Below, piece after piece: positions 17,139 to 25,145 of a DNA stretch of 37,726 nt (its first letter is position 1; each line of letters starts with the position of its first letter). Made by a program: the position numbers and the translations under genes. The stretch lies in the IMG/VR virus record IMGVR_UViG_3300031673_000219, positions 1 through 37,726 of that record. One strand, written 5' to 3'. Origin of the DNA: a virus. A model generated the notes under the pieces. It was not told where the DNA came from. It was given only the letters and a program-made list of their open reading frames with translations, and did not search any database.

Positions 17139-17582
17139 ATGGGCGCAATTCCAGGCGGCAAACTCGGCAACGTAGTCTCAGGCGCACGCGTAAAGCTGCT
17201 GTTTGAGGGCAAGACATTCGCGTACTGTACCAGCGTCTCTTTTTCGGAAGAGATCACGCAGGATCCTGTGGAGGTTCTTGACCAGTTGGAAGTCGCGGAA
17301 CACGTCGCTACGGCGTATCGCGTGACGTTCACTGCACAGCATGTGCGCGTGCTGAATCAGTCGATCAAGAAACGCGACGGCATCCTGATCTTCCCACAGC
17401 TTAAGAGCATCCTGAATGCGCCTGAGTTGTCGGCGTCGGTCGAAGACACGACCGGCCTTGTGATCGCTACGTTGGTGCGCGTGAAGGCGCAGCGGTACAC
17501 GGTGCAAATCGGCGCACGCGGTATCGTGCTTGTGGACTGCGACTTCGTGGCGATCAAGATCACTGACGAATCCGAAGCCTGA
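17139..17582 (+). CDS. Tail tube protein, 147 aa
   Basis: ATG 17139, with TTGGAGA upstream. The protein is strand-rich and typical in length for contractile-tail tube proteins (about 140-170 residues), with 'GARVKLLFEGKTFAYCTSVSF' at the start, a long alpha-helix-breaking loop (EVLDQLEVAEHVATAYR) and a final strand pair ending in 'VLVDCDFVAIKI'. It stacks in hexameric rings to form the inner tube through which DNA passes. Its place directly after the sheath gene and before the chaperone genes is canonical. Confidence 0.82.
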   Translation: MGAIPGGKLGNVVSGARVKLLFEGKTFAYCTSVSFSEEITQDPVEVLDQLEVAEHVATAYRVTFTAQHVRVLNQSIKKRDGILIFPQLKSILNAPELSASVEDTTGLVIATLVRVKAQRYTVQIGARGIVLVDCDFVAIKITDESEA

Positions 17583-17635
17583 TTCGTATCCGTCATGGCG
17601 ACGGTGCGTTAGCACTCGTGGAATAGGAGTTGGTT

Positions 17636-18175
17636 ATGGATCCAGTATCGCCCCGCAAGGGGGCAGCCGCAGTGACGCGCGTAGTCGCGAAGCCCGCTGC
17701 TGAAATATCACTCAGCCCGAAGACGACGCTTGTGCTCGATGTTACCGCTGTCAGCGGTAAGAAGTACGAAGGGAAGTTTCAATTCAAGGTGCCCAGCATG
17801 GGCGACCGCATTGACATTGCGGCGCTGCGCTCACGGTATCTGCAAGAGTTGGAACACGTCGACAGCACGGGCACGAACATCGCGGACGCTCTGGCGTACC
17901 TGTCGATCACGATCGACGGCGCGTCCGCACCGGCATGGTGGCGTGAATCGAACAACGGCATTGACCTGTTCCATTACGAACCTTTGTTCAAATTGTACGC
18001 ATTGGGGAGGGCGTACGAGAGTACCTTTCTCGGATACACTCCAGACGATTCCGCAACTGATGGAGCGAATGAAAACGGACCCGCTTCTGATGCTGACGGG
18101 GGCGTGGATGGCGACGTTCAACCTGCCGTCGAACGATCCGAGGTTCTTGCAGAGTTCACCGCGCGATCTAGCTGA
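17636..18175 (+). CDS. Tail assembly chaperone, short form (G-like), 179 aa
   Basis: ATG 17636 has TAGGAG six bases upstream. The region to about residue 131 looks like a phage tail chaperone: a beta-rich N-terminal part (KTTLVLDVTAVSGKKYEGKF), then 'GDRIDIAALRSRYLQEL' and 'GIDLFHYEPLFKLYALGRAYE'. Beyond residue 131 the frame becomes acidic and low in G/C at third positions, while another frame takes over (see the next entry). The gene sits between tube and tape measure genes, where lambda-type G and GT chaperones lie; those bind the tape measure during tail assembly. The last 48 residues in this frame may be the short form's own tail. Confidence 0.7.
   Translation: MDPVSPRKGAAAVTRVVAKPAAEISLSPKTTLVLDVTAVSGKKYEGKFQFKVPSMGDRIDIAALRSRYLQELEHVDSTGTNIADALAYLSITIDGASAPAWWRESNNGIDLFHYEPLFKLYALGRAYESTFLGYTPDDSATDGANENGPASDADGGVDGDVQPAVERSEVLAEFTARSS
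18023..18031 (+). other. Candidate +1 ribosomal frameshift site ACC UUU CUC
   Basis: Upstream reading is in the frame of 17636; downstream coding lies one base forward. At ACC-TTT-CTC (TTT at 18026-18028) a Phe tRNA can slip from UUU to UUC (+1), after which the frame reads SDTLQTIPQLMERM. G/C at third positions changes from the upstream frame to the +1 frame right here (about 8 of 10 before in the first frame; about 16 of 23 after in the second frame). The CC-UUU-C context resembles the known +1 site of influenza PA-X. A sequencing indel would look the same. Confidence 0.45.
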
Positions 18176-18419
18176 ACAGGTTCTGCTGTTCCAGGCGACT
18201 CGCGCCAGCCAAGCGGAAATGCAACGCGCGTTTGTGGCGGCGGCTGCTAGTGAAAAGCGAACGGGCGCGGGCGGTGTGTTGGACCGCAGTGCGGAAGCGG
18301 CTGCGAACGCGGATACGCCGTTGCTGACTGGCGACCCTGAATGGGACGCCGTAGAGCTTGCGGCCACAGACGAATCAAGCGAACCTTTTGACGCGAGCTT
18401 TCTCGCCGGGATCGTCTGA
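18030..18419 (+). CDS. Tail assembly chaperone, frameshift extension (T-like domain)
   Basis: From about 18030 the coding frame is shifted +1 from the upstream chaperone frame. It reads SDTLQTIPQLMERM and on to LLMLTGAW, then a helical stretch (RASQAEMQRAFVAAAASEKR), and ends 'DASFLAGIV'. By analogy with lambda GT it is the T domain of a fusion made by frameshifting, giving a chaperone of about 260 residues. An independent start at ATG 18060 would overlap a TGA in the third frame but has no Shine-Dalgarno. The stop overlaps the tape measure start (TGATG). Exact start is uncertain; the coding status is well supported by codon use. Confidence 0.65.
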   Translation, partial: SDTLQTIPQLMERMKTDPLLMLTGAWMATFNLPSNDPRFLQSSPRDLAEQVLLFQATRASQAEMQRAFVAAAASEKRTGAGGVLDRSAEAAANADTPLLTGDPEWDAVELAATDESSEPFDASFLAGIV

Positions 18420-20365
18420 TGACTGACAAGAACCGCACTACCCTTGAGATCGCTGTTGACGACCGCGCGCTCAAAGGGCTGCGTGCGACGTTCGACCGCG
18501 CCTTTGCCCCAGCGTCCGTGCGTGCGCAATTGGTGGCACAGGAAAAGCTGCTGAAGACGACCACGCGCCTTCGCATGGAACTGGAGAGGATCGCCAAGCT
18601 GCAAGGGCGCACTGGCGGCGCAGCGCCCGCTGGCGGCGGTGGGGGCGACGGTGGGGGCGGTGGAGGCACAGCGCCCGCTGGCGGGGGCGGTACAGCGCCT
18701 GGTGGCGGCGGGGGCGGTACAGCGCCTGGTGGCGGCGGGGGCGGCGGGGGCGGCGGGTTTGGGCGGCGGGTAGACCGCGCTATGGATCGCGTGCACGGGC
18801 GTAAGCAGGAGAAGGAACCAAGTTTCCTGAACCGCACGGGCGCGACCGCGCTTGGTACGTTCGTTGGCCAACGGGCTGCGCACGCGGGCACTGCCGCCGC
18901 GTCGGGCAGTGGGCTGGTGTCTGGGCTCGCGCGCGGGCTGATCCCGTTTGTGGGGGAGGCGCTTGGCGCGGCGATCGATCACGCGGCTTCGCTGGCAGAA
19001 AAAGCAGCAGCCATTGACGCAGCACGCGCGGGCGTGTTCGCACAAACCGGAATGACCGGCGGGCAATATCCGGGCATGGCCAGGCTTGGTATCGGCCCAA
19101 GCGAAGCCGTTGGCATGGCCGCATCCGTCGCGCGCGAATCCGGCATGCGTGGCGACGATGCGCGGTTGCCGGATCAGATCATGCGATCGACGTTGCTTGA
19201 GCGAGCCACCGGGATCAAGTCCGCGCCGCTGTTCGGCGCAATGGAAACCGCAGGCGGCAGCGCTGCCCTATCCGAAAACGTGCTGACTACCGCGATCACG
19301 GTGGCGCTCGACACCGGCATGCGGAAGTCGAAGTTGCCCGACTTGGTGGATCGCATAGCGAGCGGCATCACGGAGCTTCGCACGAAGGGCATGCAGATCG
19401 ACCCTGAAGGCATGTCTAATGCGATGCGCATAATGGGCGCTGTAACTGGCATGCAGGGCGAGCCAGTCGAGCACATGGCGAAGACGGCGATGGACACGCT
19501 GCGCGGTGTTGGCGGGCAGCAAGGCTTCATGGCGGCACTGGCGATGAACACAGCGATGAAGAGCGGCAAGTCGCCGTACGAAGCAGCGATGGACCTGCAA
19601 GAGAATCCCGAGAAGTACCTTGGGGAAATTATGAAGGAGGTAAACGCGCGCGGCGGCACCGCCGAAGGTCGCGCGATGGCATTCAAACAATGGATGCCTG
19701 ACTTGTCGGATCGTGAAGCGCTGTCGATGGCGCAAGGCACTGTGCCTGATAAGTTGAAGCCCGATTCTGAAGCCGGATACGATTACGTTGGCGGCGAGCT
19801 TAATAAGTACAAGCCTGGTTGGGCTTCGACCAAAGCGGGCATAGAACAGAAGGAGGTTAGTGCGGGCTACAAAGTAGCCGGTGATATGTTTGCCGTGAAG
19901 GAAACAGAAACTGCACTCGGCATCAAAGCTGCGAAGTACGCAGCGCCTATCGCAGACGCGGGCGCAAAGAAAGTGAACGAGTACGGCGACGCCTTCACAA
20001 AGGGGCCGGAAGCGGTTCTCACTTTGATCGGGTCGGACATAAAGTCGATGTTTAGTGGGCTACTTAACATCGGAGCGGATGTTGCGAAGGCGGTTAGCGA
20101 AGCACTGTCTGGCATAGAATGGGGTCCGGTATTCAAGCTAATGGGTGAAGACTTTAAGGCAATGCTGGACAAGGTAATGACAGTTTTCAACTTCAGAGGC
20201 GCAGCAACAGGACCAGCCGTTCCAGGCGGAACCCCCGGCACAGGCGGTGGGCCTTTGTCCGTCCCTGATCCTACCTACGGCGGCGTGGGCGCGTTCAACG
20301 GTGTCATGCGCCTACCTGAACGCGGTGGCACGCGTCCTCTGTACGAACTTGGGGTCGGGGCGTGA
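18419..20365 (+). CDS. Tape measure protein, 648 aa
   Basis: ATG overlaps the stop of the chaperone frame. The sequence is largely helical with Ala/Gly-rich segments, an N-terminal coiled region (about 20-60), a Gly-rich linker (about 67-118), a hydrophobic stretch (GTFVGQRAAHAGTAAASG and GLARGLIPFVGEALGAA, about 140-185), and long helical repeats to about residue 590. This, and the position after the chaperones and before the hub, identifies the ruler protein threaded through the tube. At about 0.15 nm per residue it predicts a tail near 100 nm long. No lysozyme or peptidase motif is evident. Confidence 0.78.
   Translation: MTDKNRTTLEIAVDDRALKGLRATFDRAFAPASVRAQLVAQEKLLKTTTRLRMELERIAKLQGRTGGAAPAGGGGGDGGGGGGTAPAGGGGTAPGGGGGGTAPGGGGGGGGGGFGRRVDRAMDRVHGRKQEKEPSFLNRTGATALGTFVGQRAAHAGTAAASGSGLVSGLARGLIPFVGEALGAAIDHAASLAEKAAAIDAARAGVFAQTGMTGGQYPGMARLGIGPSEAVGMAASVARESGMRGDDARLPDQIMRSTLLERATGIKSAPLFGAMETAGGSAALSENVLTTAITVALDTGMRKSKLPDLVDRIASGITELRTKGMQIDPEGMSNAMRIMGAVTGMQGEPVEHMAKTAMDTLRGVGGQQGFMAALAMNTAMKSGKSPYEAAMDLQENPEKYLGEIMKEVNARGGTAEGRAMAFKQWMPDLSDREALSMAQGTVPDKLKPDSEAGYDYVGGELNKYKPGWASTKAGIEQKEVSAGYKVAGDMFAVKETETALGIKAAKYAAPIADAGAKKVNEYGDAFTKGPEAVLTLIGSDIKSMFSGLLNIGADVAKAVSEALSGIEWGPVFKLMGEDFKAMLDKVMTVFNFRGAATGPAVPGGTPGTGGGPLSVPDPTYGGVGAFNGVMRLPERGGTRPLYELGVGA
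18619..18772 (+). repeat. Gly-rich tandem repeats in the tape measure gene
   Basis: Units of 24-27 bases encode variations of TAPGGGGGG; two near-perfect copies have a 27-base period (for example TACAGCGCCT at 18691 and 18718), with a degenerate copy 24 bases earlier. Such a run of G-rich repeats is a hot spot for slippage and length variation, and is translated as a flexible linker of about 50 residues. Confidence 0.8.
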
Positions 20366-22299
20366 GCCTCGCGTCGCTTGTAGGTGGCGCACTGAGCGTT
20401 ATCTCCGGTGGCATCTTCGATTCAGGTACGCGCGACGGCGAAGCCAGCTTCACGCACACTCGTGTGTTCGCATCGTTTCACTCCGATCAAGGGTTTGACG
20501 GCGCTGTATCCGACACGCCAAACACTGCCGAGAAGAGCCCGTTTCGGATCGTTGGTTTTCAGACGTCGACTTCGTTCGGGGCGGGAGGGCAATGGACGCT
20601 GACCGTCAAGCCGTCCATTGTCGGTACGGACTTGCTTGAAACGCTTTGGGAGCAGCCTGAAGACGTTTGGGTGCGCATCGTCACGCTCACAGGCGGCAAG
20701 CCAACAGACGTGCTGTTCGGGTTGATCGACACGTTCACTGAGGATCTTAAGCGCGACAACCTTGGTGCGCGCAGCGTCACGTACACGATCACTGGGCGAG
20801 ACTTCCAGAAAGTGTTTACGGATACGCAGTTCTACATCAACATTTACGAGGGCAACGGCGCGGTGCCCCTAACTGCCATGTACGATGTTTTGAGCGCCGC
20901 GCAGAAGATGAACAAAGGCGTTGGGCTAACGGCAGACGTTGTGGTGCGGACGCTGATCAATGCGTGGCTTGGCAATGGCGGCTTATCAGAGACGCAGTGG
21001 ATGTTGCCAAAAAGTTTGGGTGCGCGATCGTTCCACTCGCTTCTGTATCTTGAGTTTGACGCGCCTACGCGCGGGCAGATCAACGACCCTGCGATCTACA
21101 GTCCCGATCAGTTCATGTTCCGCGACCTCTGGGGCATCTTGGAGGAATATAACAACGGCGTGCTGAACGAAATGTTTTGCTCGCTCGCAGACGATCAAGA
21201 CATACCGTTCTCTTTAGAGGATCCGCCACGCGCCACGCTCACGCTGCGCGAACGTCCATTCCCAAGCACTGACAAAGGCAAGCGAAGTTGGGAGCAGATA
21301 CGAACGCACAACATCAAACCCGGAGACGTGTTTTCGCGCACCATGAGTCTCGGTGCGCCTGAATCCACGTTCAACTATTGGCTGCTGGAATCAGCGGGCA
21401 ACACAGGCATGGGCTTGGACGTGCTGTCTATGATTCAACAGGGCGCGGCACGCTCACAAGGCGTGCCGGGCGGCGTACCGATTTACGACGTAGCGTCGAT
21501 GAAGAAACATGGTTTTCGTCGCTTCTCGCAGAGCACTCGGTACTTCTCGTTGCTGGACGATCAGAATTGGATCGTGCATGTGTCGCGGTGGCTAGAGCTT
21601 CTGTATGACTGGTACGCGGTGGTGCCGTTTGAATTGTCAGGCACGCTCACGACGTCTCGCCTGCTGCCGAAGATCCGCATCGGGCATAAGCTGCACGAAG
21701 CGCGCAAGAACGGCAAAGGCGTGACCTACTACGTCGAAGGCGTTACGCATGCGTGGCAGTATCCGGGTGCGGGCAAGACGACGTTGAATCTCACGCGTGG
21801 TGAGTACGACGGGCGCGACTTGCTTGACCAAGTGAATCAGGCAAGCGCAACCGCGAAGCTGGCATTCGTGAAGAAACAACTACTGGAGGATCTGTTCAAA
21901 ACTCCGCTGGCGCTCACGTCGATCCCACACGGATCCGGCGTGCGACTCGACAAGCAAGTTGGGCAGGAGGAAACACCGGAGCAAATGTATCTGCGTCGCA
22001 TGGGCGTGATCGGTCCCGATCCGCGTGCGCGTCGCGAAGGCGAGTTGGACGATACGAGTGCAGACAGACTCGCAGTCACTAGCCCCGGCAGCTTGCCCGA
22101 TCAACAAGTGGGCGATGCAGCAGAGCAGGCTGTTGGCCAGCGCCTTGCGCCTGCACGAACGCAGGGCAGCAGCACACTGAGCGAGCGTGATCTTGAAGCG
22201 GGCGTGCCATTGCCAACGCAGGACAATATCGCTAACCCAGAATCAAACGCGCTTGACGCGGACGCGCGTGAACTGCGAGATCGAAAGCGGAGACGCTAA
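20362..22299 (+). CDS. Baseplate hub protein (gpD/gp27-like), 645 aa
   Basis: GTG start overlaps the tape measure stop (GTGA). Residues about 75-150 (WVRIVTLTGGKPTDVLFGLIDTF... YTITGRDFQKVF) form the beta-domain typical of phage hub and late-control D-like proteins, where substrate strands wrap a central axis. The remainder is mixed, with a Gln/Asp-rich, probably disordered C-terminus (about 560-645). It would sit at the tail tip, binding the spike encoded next. The order hub then spike is as in many myophages. Confidence 0.7.
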   Translation: MSLASLVGGALSVISGGIFDSGTRDGEASFTHTRVFASFHSDQGFDGAVSDTPNTAEKSPFRIVGFQTSTSFGAGGQWTLTVKPSIVGTDLLETLWEQPEDVWVRIVTLTGGKPTDVLFGLIDTFTEDLKRDNLGARSVTYTITGRDFQKVFTDTQFYINIYEGNGAVPLTAMYDVLSAAQKMNKGVGLTADVVVRTLINAWLGNGGLSETQWMLPKSLGARSFHSLLYLEFDAPTRGQINDPAIYSPDQFMFRDLWGILEEYNNGVLNEMFCSLADDQDIPFSLEDPPRATLTLRERPFPSTDKGKRSWEQIRTHNIKPGDVFSRTMSLGAPESTFNYWLLESAGNTGMGLDVLSMIQQGAARSQGVPGGVPIYDVASMKKHGFRRFSQSTRYFSLLDDQNWIVHVSRWLELLYDWYAVVPFELSGTLTTSRLLPKIRIGHKLHEARKNGKGVTYYVEGVTHAWQYPGAGKTTLNLTRGEYDGRDLLDQVNQASATAKLAFVKKQLLEDLFKTPLALTSIPHGSGVRLDKQVGQEETPEQMYLRRMGVIGPDPRARREGELDDTSADRLAVTSPGSLPDQQVGDAAEQAVGQRLAPARTQGSSTLSERDLEAGVPLPTQDNIANPESNALDADARELRDRKRRR

Positions 22300-23339
22300 T
22301 GGCACCACGTCGCACGGTTGTAGATCCGCGCACAGGGCGCACGCTTCGTTCTGGCTTGGGCATGACCCCGGTAAAGCCGCACGCGAAGAATTCTGCGATG
22401 CCGAAAAGCACGATATATCGTGCGGTGGTGCTGCACACGTACGCGACGGACGATCCTATCCGCACGCCGACCGGACGCAAAGGCACTACGCGGTTGCAGT
22501 CTGTCGAGTGCGATATCGTGTTGACGCGATCGATGGTGCACTACGCTCGCGTGCCAGTGATGCAGCAGCGGCACGGCGTCAACGACGCGGACTTGTGGAT
22601 CCCGCGTCCGACAACGCGCGTTGTCGGCAATCAGTTTCAGTCGCCTACGCTCGCTCGCGTATCTACGCGTGGCACGGTGTTACCAGTGCCGCCAAACTTG
22701 GCCGACTTGGACGGCGATCATGTGTTGGTTTCGTTTATCGAAGGCGACCCCGAGTCACCGATCATTGTCGGTTCAATCTCGCACGCGAAAACACAACGGC
22801 GCGTTGTGCGAGGCGGTGGATGGTCGGATACGGATTTCGGCACTACGCGCGGCAAGCCACAGCTAAAAGAACGGTACATGCACTACCGTGGTGTCGAGGT
22901 TCGGATCAACGACAAGGGTGACGTGCTGCTGGACGCGTCTGGGGCAACGGGCGATGCGCCATCGCCCAACTTCGCCCCGGATATCGAAGTTGCGAATCCG
23001 CTGACGGGCGGGCTGGTGAAGATCATCCTGAAGCCGTCGCAGAAACTGAAAGTCGAGTTTGAGGGAGGCTTGCCGGGCATCACGCTGTCTGGGCCGATTG
23101 GAAACGTGCCGCCGCTGCCGCAGGTAGCCATGCTTAGTGCCACAGAGCCCTTCGTGAAGGGGTTGGCTTTGCAGGCAGCCTTGATAAAATTTGCGACTAC
23201 CATTGGCGCCGCGTTCGGCGCGCAGACGTTTCTACCGGCAGGCGGTGCCACGCCTGCCGTCACGGCTATGTCGAACGCCGTGACGGATCTTACGGCAGAA
23301 CTGGTACTCGCCATGTCGCTGACGATCAAAGGCGAGTAG
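22299..23339 (+). CDS. Baseplate central spike protein (gpV/gp5 OB-fold type), 346 aa
   Basis: The stop of the hub gene overlaps this ATG (TAATG). The N-terminal about 60 residues are basic and polar. Residues about 60-170 hold an OB-fold-like domain with the signature 'GDHVLVSFIEGDPESPIIVGSISHAKT', shared by Mu gp45, P2 gpV and T4 gp5 spikes. The following region has strand repeats (VRINDKGDVLLDASG, KIILKPSQKLKVEFEGG), suggesting the trimeric beta-helix spike. It pierces the host envelope on contraction. Confidence 0.78.
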   Translation: MAPRRTVVDPRTGRTLRSGLGMTPVKPHAKNSAMPKSTIYRAVVLHTYATDDPIRTPTGRKGTTRLQSVECDIVLTRSMVHYARVPVMQQRHGVNDADLWIPRPTTRVVGNQFQSPTLARVSTRGTVLPVPPNLADLDGDHVLVSFIEGDPESPIIVGSISHAKTQRRVVRGGGWSDTDFGTTRGKPQLKERYMHYRGVEVRINDKGDVLLDASGATGDAPSPNFAPDIEVANPLTGGLVKIILKPSQKLKVEFEGGLPGITLSGPIGNVPPLPQVAMLSATEPFVKGLALQAALIKFATTIGAAFGAQTFLPAGGATPAVTAMSNAVTDLTAELVLAMSLTIKGE

Positions 23340-23375
23340 TCGCGTGCTTCGCGCGCATCGTGTAGGCTGTTCGGT

Positions 23376-25145
23376 ATGGCTCTGCTTGGTGGCGTAGCGA
23401 CAACTTTGAATGCAGCCGTGCCCGGTCTGCCGCTTGGCGATATTCTGCTGGGGCTGATCAGCCAATTCAAAAAGGGCTACGTGTTTCAGATTGTCGATCT
23501 GAGCGATCCGCTGTTGCCGATTGCGACGAAGAGCCTGGTGCTGAATCCGCGCAAGTACACTTTGAGCGAACCGTTTTCGGTGACGCTCACGCCCACCGAA
23601 GACAATACCGTGGTCGCTGAAGAGTCTGGGCAGATCATTCGTGAGATTGTGATCGAAGGCACGACCGGATACAAAAAGCGTGTCGAAGACGCGTTCGGTG
23701 CGGGCGGGCTGGAGCAGTCTGGGCCAGACCACTTCCACGACTTGCGGAACTTCTTCCGGCAGTACAGCACGTTGAAGCAGTTGGACGCGGATAACGCAGC
23801 CAACATCCAAATGCATTTCCACAACGTGAAGGAAGACGATCACTTCGTTGTGGTGCCGCGTTCGTTTGAGACGCCACGCGATGCTGCGACTGGGCGCATG
23901 CACTTCCACTACAAAATATCGCTTGCTGCGATACAGCCGTTGCCGCCGCCGAAGTTGCCCGGTGATCTGTTCGGTATCTTCGGGCCTGACGTAGCCAACG
24001 TCCTGCATATCATCGCCATTGCGGTGTACCAGTCGAGGGCTCTGCTGGTAGAGCTACTAAGCCTAGTCGAGAACTTCCGCGAACGTGTCCGCGACCCAAG
24101 CGCATTTTTCACGCAGGTGGCGCTGTCGATCAATGCCGCGAATCAGCTTGTCGACGGCGTGGTCGATTCAATCATCCTCTCGAAAGAGATTTACAAGTCG
24201 GTTTCTGCGCTTGGCGAAGAGATCCAAGAGATGATGGAAAACGACATTGACCGCGACCCGTATCCGTACGAGTTAGCGACTGCGCGATCCACTGCGGCGC
24301 TCACGCAGGCGATAAACGAGATCGCGGCGCAGCCATCGAAATTTGAACCACCGTTGGCGGGCGACGTCGGCAACATTTTCGCTGGGCCAAAGAATTTCAC
24401 AGAGTCGGATCTAAAACGAAACGAAGCCGGTGCGACCATTGGATCGCGCACGCGTCTGGTGTTCGGCAACGACGCACAGGCTGGTTTGAATTTAGGATCG
24501 TTCGGCGGGTCGAAGGGTGTCTTGATCGGCGCAGGCGATTCGATCGACACGATCGCAAACAAGTACCGCGTACCGCGCGAAGCGGTGATCGCGCTGAACC
24601 GGCTGGTGTTCCCATACATCGTGCGCGGCGGTGGTCCCGGCACGTTGCAGCCGGGCGATACTCTGTTGATCCCGCTACGCAACGCACGGCAGCGATCCGG
24701 TGCCGCGCCGACCGCGCCGTACATGACCCCTGACGAAATTGTGTACGGCAACGACATGGCGCTCGACATGCGTCTAGCCGAAGAGGGCGTGTTCGATATT
24801 CTGGTCGACACTGCGCACGGGTCGATGGACGCGTCGCTGGTGCGCGGCAAAGCCAACGTGGTGCAAGGCGTGCAGATACTTCTTGGCACTGAGCTTGGGT
24901 CTACAAGCGTGATCCCTGATCTCGGCATTAGACGCACGCCGGGCACGAAGGGCACCATCAACAACATGCTATCCGCTACCGTCGCGCTGCGAGAGGGCAT
25001 CTTAGGCGACTCGCGCGTGCGTAGTATCCGAAGCATGCGCGTGGTGCTGCGCGGCGATGTTTTGACGCAAGAGATCACGCCCGTGCTGATCAATGAGCGA
25101 GACGGTGTGGTAATCTCTGTGCCGTTCGGGAAAGCGAGTCGGTAG
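23376..25145 (+). CDS. Baseplate protein: N-terminal structural domain, LysM, and gp25-like wedge domain fused, 589 aa
   Basis: Three regions are visible. Residues about 35-110 (PRKYTLSEPFSVTLTPTED...EIVIEGTTG) resemble baseplate tube or hub-associated domains. Residues about 383-436 form a LysM domain (GDSIDTIANKYRVPREAVIALN ... LQPGDTLLIP). Residues about 473-589 match gp25-like wedge proteins (LLGTELGS near 505, SDPRV-like GDSRVRSI near 550, ending ISVPFG). In T4 the LysM-like gp53 and gp25 are separate wedge proteins; here they appear fused. No clear Shine-Dalgarno precedes ATG 23376. The gene is followed at once by the baseplate J-like gene, as in P2-like clusters. Confidence 0.75.
   Translation: MALLGGVATTLNAAVPGLPLGDILLGLISQFKKGYVFQIVDLSDPLLPIATKSLVLNPRKYTLSEPFSVTLTPTEDNTVVAEESGQIIREIVIEGTTGYKKRVEDAFGAGGLEQSGPDHFHDLRNFFRQYSTLKQLDADNAANIQMHFHNVKEDDHFVVVPRSFETPRDAATGRMHFHYKISLAAIQPLPPPKLPGDLFGIFGPDVANVLHIIAIAVYQSRALLVELLSLVENFRERVRDPSAFFTQVALSINAANQLVDGVVDSIILSKEIYKSVSALGEEIQEMMENDIDRDPYPYELATARSTAALTQAINEIAAQPSKFEPPLAGDVGNIFAGPKNFTESDLKRNEAGATIGSRTRLVFGNDAQAGLNLGSFGGSKGVLIGAGDSIDTIANKYRVPREAVIALNRLVFPYIVRGGGPGTLQPGDTLLIPLRNARQRSGAAPTAPYMTPDEIVYGNDMALDMRLAEEGVFDILVDTAHGSMDASLVRGKANVVQGVQILLGTELGSTSVIPDLGIRRTPGTKGTINNMLSATVALREGILGDSRVRSIRSMRVVLRGDVLTQEITPVLINERDGVVISVPFGKASR

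Noticed and set aside
18001-18060. Third frame (-1) in the chaperone region reading REYLSRIHSRRFRN and ending in TGA that overlaps ATG 18060
   Set aside because: A TGATG coupling is tempting, but there is no good -1 slippery site and codon statistics favour the first frame to 18028 then the +1 frame.
18098-18105. GGGGGCGT run that could act as a Mu-like -2 slippery site joining the same two chaperone frames
   Set aside because: It would join the correct frames, but G/C at third positions shows the second frame is already coding from about 18030, upstream of this run. Kept only as an alternative.
17831-19066. Minus-strand open frame under chaperone and tape measure
   Set aside because: Pro/Arg-rich product mirrors the Gly-rich repeats on the plus strand; a shadow.
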